Assembly: GCA_022813625.1 (NCBI GenBank)
Contig: JAKLMB010000025.1
Location: 496,001 to 560,000 of the forward strand
Source: Aaosphaeria pasadenensis
Taxonomy: Eukaryota; Ascomycota; Dothideomycetes; Pleosporales
DNA length: 64,000 bases
Reading direction: 5' to 3'
Shown here: positions 20,692 through 32,012 of the stretch, in pieces
Layout: each line of letters starts with the position of its first letter
How positions within the stretch are numbered: position 1 is the stretch's first letter
The notes under the pieces: generated by a model
Told to the model about the DNA's origin: nothing
Database searches by the model: none
Seen by the model: the letters and a program-made list of their open reading frames with translations, nothing else
Program-made: the position numbers and the translations under genes

Positions 20692-23600
20692 CTATAAGTC
20701 TCTCCTAGCGGCTGTTCCGTTGCGTCCAACGCGGAAGCTCTCAGGTGGTCCATTATGGCTATACACGACCCCACCCAAATCCAAGACGACCTTCTGAAGC
20801 ACAACATTCGGTTCTACAAGCCAGAGCTTCAAAGTATGTGCTCCTGGTTTGACCTCGCCCCAGCTGGTAACATTCTTCCAGGCATTCTGGGCAACTGCAA
20901 ACTCCCAACCGGCTGGGAACTTGGGTTGAGGTTGATCCACAACGTATTGACGGCGCTGCTCAGGCTTGTCGTCGATCTGAGCAATGTAAGCGAGAGGCTG
21001 CTTGGGGTTGATATTGAGGGTAGGAGAGAAGATGAGGGTCACGTTAAGAGCTTTTGCGCCAGTGGTGGGCGTGAAGGTATAGAAGTCGTACTCGAGTAAC
21101 GGGGCGGTAGATGAGGTGAGACCTGCACTCGCTTCGGAGTTCGAGTTGAGTTTGATTGCAGAGAGTGTGCGGCCAAGGCCTGGAAGTAATTGGTAGGAAA
21201 GATTCCCAATTGGAGTGACCCGTGTGTAGTGCTCGGCTTCGAAGGCAACCTGACCAGAAGACTCGACGAAACCATTTGTGAAGGAGGAGGGAATAACGGT
21301 GTTGTTGATGGGAAGATTGACAGTCGGCATGCCATACTGAGTTCCGTAACCAGTAGAGGATGTGATGTTGAGAACGGTCTTCTTGCCAGTGCCAGTGGGT
21401 GCTTTCGTCCAATCAATCTCGACATATACACGAACATCATCATCATCAGGAGAAATGGTGCCAGAGGACTTGGAGAGCTTAACAAAGGGCTCCGCCTGAA
21501 TCTTCCAATCGAAAGGTTGCGTGCCGACGCTATAGATCTCAATCCAGCGGGGTGGCGTGTATGGGGAAATTGGTACGAGATCCAATGATCCTCCGCCATT
21601 TGAATGCCAAATATCATCACCTGGAATTGTCGCATTGCTGCCTTCAACGGTGACACCCATATCACCGGCAAGGGATCGCTCCAGCGTTTGCACCCATCGG
21701 AGGTAAGGTGTCATTTGGCGCATGGGCTGTTGCCTCGTCGATGTTAGCATTTCAATATAGTAATGTGGGAATCAGTTACTCACCAGTAGCCCTGGTAATT
21801 GATATGTGTCTGATCCATCATGTGATTCCATTTACCGTTCAGAAGTGTATGGTATTGGCGAGTGAGGTTGTGGTCCGTCTTCATTCCATCAAGAACTCGT
21901 TGGAAAAGTTTGTTGGCACTGTTCCTCGATTGTCCCGAGTAGATTATGTTCTTCGCACTGGAGACCTGTATGTCTACATGATTGCCTCCCGCAAGAACAG
22001 GATGAAGTACGGTCTGGTAGAAGGACGGCTGCTGAGATTCCGGCAGTACATCAAAAATGGCTTGCGCTTTCTTGCCGATTTCAATCCACTGAGCGATCAG
22101 CTTGTCAGCCTCCTGATAGTTCAGCACACTGTAATCCTGTGGCTCAACAAGCTCAAATTTGCGCATGTTGGATAGGAAGTTGTACTTGTCGATGATATCT
22201 GATATCGCCTTTGCGTGCTCACTGTCAAAGGTTCGCGAAGCCCAGTCTTCGATCCAGGCGGGTGTGCTAGTCTCATCAAAAGCATCGATGTCATATGCAA
22301 GATCGAACCAATGCGAGATGGGGATCTCGTAGGGTTTGATGTCACCAACATTGACGACCCAAAGACGATCAGCATTGCGGTCTTTTGCGAGACGCATTTG
22401 TTCGTATGTCTTTTGGAGTTGAATGGTTGGAAGCCATTTAAAGTTTCGGGTGTCTCCAACATAATCGAAGTGCTTCCGACCGTTAGTATCCTATCAGTCG
22501 TATATTCAAATTGGCCACAACTTACGTAGTATACACCAGCGCCGCCTGAACGCTCGGTCTCATTGCCTACGGGGAGTCTTCGAATATTCTGCCAATTGTC
22601 CTCTGTCCAGAGCAGAGTGACATGGTCGGGCACCCTCATACCGGCCTCAAAATAGTCTTGAACCTCTTTATATAAGCACCACACCTGTGGAACTTTGCTA
22701 GCATCGCCAAGCACATTTGTGAGGATTTCTTGTTGGGCATCGACGACAGCCTCTAGCACCGACGTCTGGACATCTGAGCTCATTGCCGTGTCGTGGTAAC
22801 CGCGCATCCCAACGGTCACGACGTTCTCGTAGTCCTTAGCGCGCTCGATGCCGTCGGTGAAGTACTTGTAAAGCGAGGCATTGTTCGTAGCCCACTGCCA
22901 ACCTGATTCTCCACCCTCGCCAAAGATTCTCCATTCCTTTGTGGCACGAACCATAGGCTCTGTATGAGACGACCCCATCACAACACCGTATTCGTCGGCA
23001 AGGGGCTGGTTGCGAAGGTCATCTGCGCCAAACATGCCATTCCACATGGCTGGCCAGAGGTAGTTGCCCTTCGATCGTAGAATAAGTTCAAAGACATGCG
23101 AGTAGAACTGGGCGCCAAAGGCGCTATTCCACTGCGACTTTGGATATCTTGCATTGACCCATCCAGTCAAGGCCGGGGCTTCGTCATTGATGAAGAACCC
23201 ACGATACTTGACTGATGGTGTTTTCTGGACTTTTGTAGACTTGACTGCGTAGATGGCATCGTTGGACTTCGGTGCTACGTCGGCAAACCAATACCATGGT
23301 GAGACGCCAATTTGCTCTGAGATTGAATATAGACCGTAAATCGTCCCGCGCTTATCGGAGCCTAGTACAGTATCAGCATTTGACGTTTATCGTGAGCTAC
23401 ACCAAACGAACCGGCAATGACCAAAGCCTCATCGGTGCCATTCATGGGGTTTGCAACCACGGCACTGACATACGACTCCCATTCGCCCTCAACATTGCTA
23501 ACGTCGAGCTTCCCACTCTTGATCAACGCATCGATCAGACTGGAGTTTCCAATTGTGCCTGCAATGATAGTGCCTGCTCCCGTGCTGGAACCTGTTCCAT

Positions 23601-23925
23601 TGCCACTAGATCCCACACTCCAATCTGGCCGAATCCCAGTGACATTGAAGATAGTTGCAGCACTCTTGTTTCCCTTCCCAGAAGCCGTGAGTGTGCCATT
23701 GAGTCCGGTGACGCGACCGAAATCAATGGCAACGTCGTGAGCCGCTCTTAGGACACCGGGCCAGTCTGCGCCGTCGACAAAGACGTTGACGAAGGATTCT
23801 TTTGAAGCGAGCAGAAGGCTTCCATTGCTGTTCTGGAACTCGATTGTAGCTTTCGGGGCTTTGAATGCAGAAACTGTCGAGGTCACAACCAAGCCCAGTG
23901 AGAGCAAATGCGTAAGGAGCTGCAT
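20692..23925 (-). CDS. GH115 xylan alpha-1,2-glucuronidase, secreted
   Basis: Glycoside hydrolase family 115 enzyme that removes (4-O-methyl)glucuronic acid side chains from glucuronoxylan outside the cell. Exons 23925-23403, 23361-22526, 22472-21784 and 21733-20692 (introns 41, 53 and 50 bp) give 1029 aa. A signal peptide (MQLLTHLLSLGLVVTSTVSA) leads an N-terminal domain with several N-glycosylation sequons. The core begins GSDKRGTIYGLYSISEQIG (across splice 1) and includes WYWFADVAP, KYRGFFINDEAP, NYLWPAMWNGMF and GMRGYHDTAM. YQGYWQQPMR spans splice 3. The C-terminal part is beta-rich as in GH115_C. Length is typical of fungal GH115. A TATATATTAC-type TATA lies about 110 bp upstream. Confidence 0.95.
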
Positions 23926-24620
23926 CTGTACGTCAGAGGTTGACACGATCTAAGAGCAACAAAATTCAAGAAGGCTCCGGCGATGCACATCAACCACTGG
24001 GAGAGGGAGGAACAAGTATGGAGGGAACTGACTGCAGTATATATTACATGTCCGTAGCTACAGCAGAACCAAAGCTACCCAGCTATCCCCTTAATATGCT
24101 AGCACGAGGGAACTACGACGCAATGGTGAAGGAACATACTGGCATGGACCGAGGACCCAGGAACAAGAGAGCTCATGCTGGTACGATGCGGCGCCCAGCA
24201 ACGGTCCGATATTGACGATCCCCGGGTATTTCAAGTGGTTAAATTAATAAGACCCGGTCGACTGTTCCATGCTGCACTTCGAGAATATTTCTATACTTGA
24301 TCGTCTGGATCCCTTGGCTCTAAGCGACTAATTCATGGTAGTACATATACATGTCCTGTGAGATAGATGAATACGAAAAGCGTTTCCAAGGGTAGGACTT
24401 TTGAATTTGGACACAAGCGATGTCAATTAAATTCTTCCGGCTCAGCAATTGGCATCTTGAACTTCCATGATGTCTCTCGAAATCGATACGGTCATTTCAG
24501 AGCGAGTTTGGCCACGGCTTGGAGACGGGTGATCGGGTTGATGGATTGATGATGTTGCGGTTAAAGTCCATCTTGTCCCAACCCTATTTCGACATTCTTC
24601 CCCGCATGCGCTAACCCCTC
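23926..24620. other. intergenic, GH115 promoter
   Basis: Contains a TATA-like stretch near 24036 on the minus strand for GH115 and a CCCCGG (possible CreA-type) site near 24222. No gene is seen. Confidence 0.5.
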
Positions 24621-24883
24621 CTTGCCTCTCAGCCTAAGGGGGAAGCCGGAAATAGTCCTGGGAAGGCTCGTGAGGTTATTTAACTGACTACAGAGACATT
24701 ACAAAGGGCAGAATAACAAAAAGTAAAGATACTTCTTAAGTCTTTGCAATATTTCTATAATCTTTAAATATTAAATAATATAATATTGTTTACTAGATAT
24801 AAAGGTGTTTAGGTGGTGATTATAAAAACAGTGGGTGGCCAGGACTACTTCCGGCTTCCAGACTAGGCTGAGAGCTTGCCTCT
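24621..24883. mobile_element. MITE-like element, family B, with 9-bp direct repeats
   Basis: The inner element (24630-24874) has terminal inverted repeats. Left CAGCCTAAGGGGGAAGCCGG continues AAATAGTCCTGG; the right end reverse-complements to CAGCCTAGTCTGGAAGCCGG then AAGTAGTCCTGG, with about 5 mismatches in 32. CTTGCCTCT occurs immediately outside both ends (24621-24629 and 24875-24883), a candidate 9-bp target-site duplication as seen with Mutator-like elements. The core (24720-24830) is very AT-rich. No coding capacity. Confidence 0.7.
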
Positions 24884-25093
24884 AGTTTCTTCAAGTGACG
24901 GTGGGACCCTTCCCGCCAAGCCGTCCACCTTTTTTTTTTGTCAACATCCCTTTGAAACTCTACTTGCGCTGGTGCTACAATTTACCCACCTGTCACTGTA
25001 GAAAGGCCAATACGCTTGTACCGCCACGGAGTAAATCGTTCTACCTTCCGAAATACATACCACCTTCCGTTCGCACGAAAACGAAGTTCCACA

Positions 25094-25402
25094 ATGGCCC
25101 AAGGCGCAGTCAAGAAAGCGCACAAGGTCACCGCACCGAAAAAGTACCGCATCCACCACACATTCCGTACCTAGTGCTACAAGGACTAATGAGATATCGC
25201 GCATAGGGCATCTGGACCTCAACGCGGCTCGCGCGTGATCAAACCGAAAAAGGCATCGTTGATACAACAGCAAAAGATCAAGAAGAAGGTTACTGCCGGA
25301 TTGACGCCGCAGACGGAGAAGTTGCTCGCTCAAAAGGCGGGACATCTAGAGATGTTGAGGGGTGGAAAGAAAGATAGGAAGAAGGAAGGAAAGACTGGCT
25401 GA
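25094..25402 (+). CDS. UPF0390 / DUF2462 small basic protein
   Basis: Short lysine-rich protein of the UPF0390 (leydig cell tumour 10 kDa-like) family, conserved across eukaryotes; nucleolar or ribosome-biogenesis roles have been suggested but not settled. Exons 25094-25143 and 25207-25402 (63-bp intron) give 81 aa. It starts MAQGAVKKAHK. The hallmark is RVIKPKKASLIQQQKIKKKV followed by TAGLTPQTEKLLAQKAGHLE. Length matches the family. The family-B element ends about 210 bp upstream of its ATG. Confidence 0.88.
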
Positions 25403-25868
25403 AACATGGTCAACCCTTCTTTCCCACCAGAAGGATCGTCCACATCTAAGAAAAGAGGCACAGTTTGACAATTTAAGAGGATGCATGGTTCACAGAAAGG
25501 AAGCAGATTCTGGCGAAGGTATACAGGGATAGCTTGGGAAAGTAATCTTCTGGTGGAGCCGTTCCAGCAGCCGTTCAAGCATCAAAGGGCTCCAGGTTCA
25601 CACAATCAGGAGACGGCAGTGTCTCTGCCCCAAACTATCACACAGAGAGAGGAGCGCAGCAGGGCTACATGGAAAAGGGCAGATTCGCTTCAAACTCCGA
25701 ACGATTGTGTTTCATGCGTCTTGCCTCTGAGCGACCACGCCTAGCGATTGTCCAAGACCGCGTTCTCCTGCGCCAGAAAAAGTAGAAACACGTAGGACAG
25801 GTAGATGCCAAGTAAAAGAAGTTATCGTCACGTCCGTCTCAACTAGATGATGCAACATGTGAAGTTGA
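25403..25868. other. intergenic between convergent genes
   Basis: 3' regions of UPF0390 (+) and the Mtc1-like gene (-). Nothing else is supported. Confidence 0.6.
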
Positions 25869-27467
25869 TCATATGATGCCAGCACGGGCAGCTTCGCCGC
25901 CACCTGCCTCCACCGCCGCCTCTCGTGCTTTTCCACGTCCAATTCCACCCTCACCAACGCCCATGCGACGGGCTACGTATCGCTGGGCGACGATACCAAC
26001 ACTCAATCCGATAGTCTCTTCCATCCACTCGGAAACCCACTCTCTTGGATCAACACCTCCGGAAGCGATGATCTCCTCAATCGCAGCTGGCAGTTGTTGC
26101 TCTTCTCCTTCGGCGGTGGTTGGTGCTGGAGCGTCTAGCCACTGCACCCATTTTGCAGGGAACGATTGACTCAGCGTCTTGAATGTGATGCTGTGGATAG
26201 GGTCGTAAAGATAGATAGCAAATGCTACTACATCATCCACCTCCTTTTGCTCTTCGACGCCGCCAGTCTTCTCTGGCTCTGTGGATACCGAGGGAGCGAA
26301 CAGATCGTCCTGCGCAGGGTAACTGACTGCTTGAATAGCCAGGAAAATATCGCTACTTCGGACAGGGTTGCTCTCGCTCAAAGACTCGGTCGCTTGTTTC
26401 GCTGCTTCCTCCAAGCCACCTTTTGAAGCGAAGAGTTCGGACGCATAGGATTCTGCGCTGATGCGAGCGAGCTTTGTTCCCTCAACCAATCCTTTCACCA
26501 CCGAGAGATCGCGGCTGTAGGTGTCGCGCCACCAAGGCCCATCATGCCAGCCACTGCTCCCTCCCCGAACTGCGTCCAAAGAACTACGCTTCTGTGTTGA
26601 CTCGGAGCCCCGCTGGATGACAAGCAAGTCTCCCCCCTCAACTTGCGCCATTACGGTAGAGAAAGTTTGGTAAATGATCGGATCGAGCGAAGGATATCCG
26701 ATGAGATCGTGCGTAATGTGGATTTGGAGGCGCTCATGCTGGGAGATTGGTGGTGCAAGAGTATGGAGGATGTTTGTGAAGGTAGGAAGTGCCCGTTTAC
26801 CAAGCTCACCTCCTGTCTTGAGTTAGCGTTCACATAGTAGAAGAGCAATTTGCAGTCAAGGCCCACCAATGCCGCGCAGAGCTCCCACGTTTCCGCGCAC
26901 TTGTTCCGCCCATCGTTGGGCTTCTTGATTCTTCTGAATCTCCTGATAAGCGGCCTCGGCACGTTTCCTTGCGGCATCAGCCGTGGCCGTAGCTGTAGAA
27001 AGAACGTTGGAAAAGCCTCCCCACCAGCCTCCACCAGACTGCTTAGGTTCGTCGGCAATCTTCGCAGGCTCTTCCTCTGTCGGGGCGAAGCTCTGGTGGA
27101 ACGACCTGGCACTCTCTCCAGACTTCCTCGGCGCCTGAACCCTCTCTTCACTTGTGCGCGTTGAACCCGTTGATGATGGTGTCGCAATACCAGCGCCAGC
27201 ACCTGGCCGGCGAGGGTTTGTGGTGGACGTTGAGGACGATGACGGAACTTTGGGGGTATTGGGCCGACTGGACGGGCGAGCAATCTCTGGTCGCTGGAAT
27301 TTCTCCAATGCTTCAAGCTCCTCGAGCTCCTTGAGAGCATCAGTTTCTTGCTCGGCGCTTTTGCGCGGTGCCTTTGGGACTTTGGACGTCTTGGTCGGAG
27401 GTGCTGCGGGAGCCTCCGCCTCCATCTCTAGCTCGGCGAGCTGCTCTTCGAGTGTTTTAGGAGGCAT
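25869..27467 (-). CDS. mtc1: Mtc1-like protein (maintenance of telomere capping 1)
   Basis: Resembles the fungal Mtc1 (DUF5427) family, linked genetically to telomere capping in yeast and to COPI vesicles. Exons 27467-26867 and 26812-25869 (54-bp intron with a GTGGGC donor) give 514 aa. The N-terminus MPPKTLEEQLAELEMEAEAP is acidic and helical. A disordered Ser/Pro segment follows, then GGGWWGGFSNVLSTATATAD and an Ala-rich amphipathic helix. After the splice comes LGKRALPTFTNILHTLAPPI, and the conserved C-terminal domain has WHDGPWWRDTYSRDLSVVKG and EEWVSEWMEETIGL-like sequence. Length matches family members. Donor choice is slightly ambiguous but the product frame is not. Confidence 0.85.
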
Positions 27468-28066
27468 GGTGTGGGCTTATAAAGGGTGGGAATTAATGCA
27501 CAGGTGGAAGAGGGGACGATTGAGGTTGGCGTGTTGGAGGAGCTGTAATTAAGCTGTTAGTACATAGTACGGCGTACTGTGTAGGTTGAGGTTGTCCTGT
27601 TCCGCCCTGTTCTACCCTATCAACGATTCGTATTGTTGGGTAACGTCGATGTCATGGACGCGCTAAGCTCCATCTGGCCACGACAGGCTGTGATTGGCCA
27701 CTCTCACTCTTGGCGGTCAGGGCTTCGTTTTCTGAAGCCACCAGCTTTACCTTTACTTTCGTACGCCCGAACAAAGATCACCACATCAACTACCCTCCCC
27801 ATTGCCTTGCAAATTCAAGTCTTTGGAACCAGATTCCTCCTACTATCTTGAATCTCTCTTCTGGATCATCTTTCTCGCAGCCCCATCTTTGCGAATTTCC
27901 TTGTTCTGTTACTTCACTTCGGCCAGTCCGTCACCCTGACTGTCGATTCGCGCTACGCCTTCACGGGATTGCGCTTGCATGCACCAGGAATATCTTTCTC
28001 CCTCAATCAATTCTCATTGCTCTCGAGTCCCTACTCCTTGGATGTTTATTTAACTCATCAACTTTG
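27468..28066. other. divergent promoter region
   Basis: Shared upstream region of the Mtc1-like gene (-) and the RGG protein gene (+). The + frame stays open from 27710 but contains no ATG before 28067. Confidence 0.6.
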
Positions 28067-31000
28067 ATGCCTGGCGCAAGGAATATGCCTCCGCGCCTGT
28101 CGCAGCGCCGCGGCGCGCAAGAAGATGAGCCGCCTATGCGAACCCGTTCCGGTCGTGGAGGCAAGTCAGCATCTGCTGGAAAACCAGAGAAATTCGACTC
28201 TATCACCCCCAAGACGAGTCCCGTACAAAGCAGCGCCACGCCATCCATCACGCGAAAGGCCACTCGCTCTTATTCCAATATTTCCGCCTTCGATGTAGGC
28301 GGATCAGGTGTTTTCGCTACTTACCATTCCCGGGTTCTTAGTGTCCATGGATTGTCTCCCGACTTCTTGCAAGAGCTCTTTGAGAAAGATCGCCGCGCCT
28401 TGCGAAGGGATCGAATGATGAGAGGCAACTTCACTCAATCCGATCTTGATGATGAGACGAGCGAAGACAGCATTGAGGAAGACCCGACGCCGCCACGTGC
28501 CACTGGGCCCCGGGGTGGGCGAGGCGGTCGCGGAAGCCGTGGAGGACGCGGTCGAGGCAGGGGAAGAGGACGCGGACGAGGACGAGGAGGTAGCACTCTC
28601 ACGAGAAGCGTCTCTCCATTGCGAACGCGACACTCTCGCAATGCGGCTCCTGTGTTTCCTCTTACAGAAGAAGAGGAGGATGCAGCCAATCAGGAGTCCA
28701 CGGACGAAAATGCCAAGAATTCTCCACACTATGATGAGGATGTTGAAATGGAAGACGCCCCAGAGGATGAAAGTTTCGCCATCCAGGAGGCAACCAAACA
28801 TGATCTCATCGAAGAGGACACTCCAATGGGCTCGCCGACAACAGCAGCGACCTCGACCATCATGGCTGAAAAGTCAACCAATGCACTTTCGGCTAGAGAC
28901 TCACAGCCTGCTTCGAAGCAGTCTGCTTCACAGAGCCGTCAAAATGAGACATCGAACTCTTCAAATGCCCCCACACCTCCAATGTTGAGTGCAGAGGATG
29001 ATGCATTGTCCGACTCTGATCTCCCCGATCCTTGGATTGACGATCATGTACCACCAAGGGAGGCAACGGAGTCTGAGGATATGGCAGACTACCTGCTGAA
29101 AATACGATATAAGCCAGTGACTGATGCCCAAGATATTCTCGCCATTTTGACGAAATTTCCTTTGGCTCAGCGCAGCACCGAAAGCCTCTATGCCTTGGCA
29201 GAAAACACGCAGATGATTCTCCAAGCATGGCAGGATGAGTATCTCATGCTGGATGCTAAAGTAAGTGATACACCTCGACCATCATTGCGCCACTAACCAT
29301 CCACAGACTGCTCCACATGCTCACCCACCCAAGAAGCCAGCCAATGGTGGTCGCATACCCCTTGCACCAGGCGTCTTTGAAGATATGAAAGAGGCGGATC
29401 TGTACAGCTATGTTTACGATCCAAAGAAAGGAGAAGGTCGCCAGGACATGTTTGCTCAAAGAATTGGCGCGGAGAAGTCTGGTGGGCGTGAGCTCCGTCA
29501 GCGACGCGCTCGAGATCTGTTGGACTCTGCTGCCCCAAGCGAAGAAGAGGATGATGACGACAACGAAGGTCGAGGTCTTGGTCGACGCCAACGACGTGCC
29601 ACCCGTAAATTTGAGAGTGGTGATCAAACGACGGGCCAAGTCACTCCACAGAAAAAGAACAACAATGGTTGGGGCGGTGCGCGCAAAAGAGGGGTGAGCA
29701 AATATGCTCAGGATAACTCCGAGACGCCTGAGCCAGACGGCCGCGTAAAGCGTCAGCGTGTCGGTGGGGGGTCTCTTTTACACCTACGCATCCAAGAGAT
29801 GCGAGAAGAATCCGCAGTTACAAGCTCCGGCGATGAAGGAGGGTCTTCGGTAACATCGCAAATTGTGGAGGAGCCACAAGATGTCAATAAGAAGCGTGGA
29901 CGGCCAGCTGGTAGCAAGAACGTCAGTAGGCGGAGTGACTATGGGATCAAGAAAGGGCCACGGAAGAAGACTACCGAAGCATTTTCTACGCCTACACCAC
30001 TCCCTCCTGCAAGCGCTCCTCCGCCGCAGTTGCAGTCGATGAGCGAAGGACAAAATCAATTCTCTCTTGAACCACAGCCCGTAATCGCACCACCACCAGT
30101 CATGGAGGCAGCACCCAAAATTATTCCCCAGCAACCTGTTGCAACAGTCTTCCAAGCTACTCCGCAACCCCACGGCGTCGAGTCCATTGCAATTGCAAAT
30201 ATACCAAGCGATCAGTCTACCCCAGACACATTCATGAATACGACACCTCTCAGCCAGTATGGTAACGCGCAAGTCGAAGACCCTAACGCAGCTGGATCTG
30301 CCGCAAAGAGAAAGCCGAAGGTCAAAAGTGAGAAACGCAGTCAGTCTATGACTATATGGTGGGCTGAAAGGAAGGCCAAGCAGAAGAAAGAAGAAGAGAG
30401 ATCCGGAAAATCTACTCCAAGCAGGGCGGAAACCCCGAAGGGCAGTAATCGGCGAGGCGGTAAGGGGCTCTCAGGATCGCGCCCCGAACCACAGCCCCTT
30501 CACCTCCAACCTCAACCTCATCATCATCAACAGTCTCCTGTCCAACTCCAGCCTCAGTTGCATCATCCACACAGCATGCAGGCCGAGCCCCCTCAACATC
30601 AACCTTACGGGTCATCGCGGCCATCGTATCATCACCTTCCGGGCTACTCAACCATTGCAATGACTGCTCCATCGCCTGTTCAAATGTATGGCAGTGCACC
30701 GCCAACGGGTCCTGCACCGCCAGCTCCACCGCCTCCTACCATGCCATCATATATCCATTCCAACGTGCTCAGTGCACTTCCAACTTACGGTTCAGGTCCT
30801 CTTGGTCCTCGGCACTCGATGCCTGCCCTCGCTCCCGCGCCTATGGCTCCCAAACCGATGACATATCCCAGCCCATATGGCCCACGAACAGCACCACGAC
30901 CCAAAAACACCGCTCCGCCTACATTGGCTCCGGCACCCGCACACGTCAGTCCATATCCCCCACCTCATTCCGGTCCCGGGCCGACTGCCCAACGAGAAGT

Positions 31001-31076
31001 AGTCGAAATGCCGTTCAAAGTCCTGGTTCCTGGGCCACCTCCACCCCCGTCGGCAACCGACAACGAGCGGCGCTGA
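28067..31076 (+). CDS. RGG-box / AT-hook nuclear protein, unknown function
   Basis: Family not recognised. Exons 28067-29260 and 29307-31076 (46-bp intron) give 987 aa. In order: basic N-terminus, conserved-looking block YSNISAFDVGGSGVFATYHS, an RGG/GR run encoded at 28500-28600, acidic Ser/Glu-rich region, a folded-looking block MADYLLKIRYKPVTDAQDIL..QMILQAWQDEYLML, then across the splice RIPLAPGVFEDMKEADLYSY. Next are basic stretches with an AT-hook-like KKRGRPAGSK, the SQSMTIWWAERKAKQKKEEE helix, and a His/Gln/Pro-rich tail. This suggests chromatin or RNA association in the nucleus. ATG 28085 is an alternative start. Confidence 0.8.
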
Positions 31077-32012
31077 TCGAGCTACCATCTTTACAGCAAT
31101 CGTACATTATCTTCCAGAGACTCCCGTCATCTTTTTCGCCTCCATTGTCAACAGTCCCGGAACCTCAAAAAGGCGCATACTACAACTCGGCTTTGATTCC
31201 AGCATGTGCAACTCTATTAACCTCTTCCTCAGACGTGGAGCACATGGATAAAAAGGGCGAGTGTCTAATTTTCTTTTCACAGGTTGGCTTGGGGCAAGAT
31301 CCAGCATTACTGCGTTTACATGCCATCCTCGCTTTCTCTCCGTTGAATATGGAGAGAAAATCCCCGCCCGGCATTTTGTATATATTTGTCTTTTTTCCAG
31401 GTCCTCCCCCTTTGCATGGCCTCGGGCCCTTTTCTTCTTCTCATTTTTGGGGGTTTGGCTTCATATGGGTCCTTCAGAGCATGCTACGGGGTCATGGGAA
31501 TTCACAGAATAAGTTTCAAGCTGGATTCAATCAGTAGGAGTTTACAAAGAGTAATTATCATGCAGTGATTGATGTAAGAATACATAAGAGGATTATTATA
31601 CTTTAATTACAAGGTTGTTCCGGTTCATAAAATTCGTGTATGCAAGTCGCATCTTTTGTCCTTCGTAATTTTGATAATAAATAGAATTTATTCCAATGGA
31701 GATACTTGGACACCTGGAGTAATTGAGGACATTTCAATTATAGAAGAATCTAATATGAAAAAAAATAATGGTTAATAGAATTATTATTGGATAATAATTT
31801 GCAAGTGTCTGACATTAGGCACATGTGATGCAATGAAGTTGTCCCCTACGCTGTAATTTTAAATTAAAACTTGAACTCTCCCTGATGTAATTCGAAGTCC
31901 AAATCAGTGCGAGTGAATTCGCAGGTGGGCATTTTCCACATTATTAGCCAGGTTTTCTTAGGAAGAACCAGAAAGACAACGTTGACGAAGGTGTTCGGCG
32001 CAGTGTAATATT
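31077..32012. other. AT-rich intergenic between convergent genes
   Basis: 31545-31865 is strongly AT-rich. A minus-strand frame continues to 31864 after the stop of the next gene, in a different phase, but looks like 3' sequence. Confidence 0.55.

Noticed and set aside
24690..24830. AT-rich stretch considered as a RIP-mutated repeat
   Set aside because: It is better explained as the core of the inverted-repeat element with flanking 9-bp repeats; too short to assess RIP.
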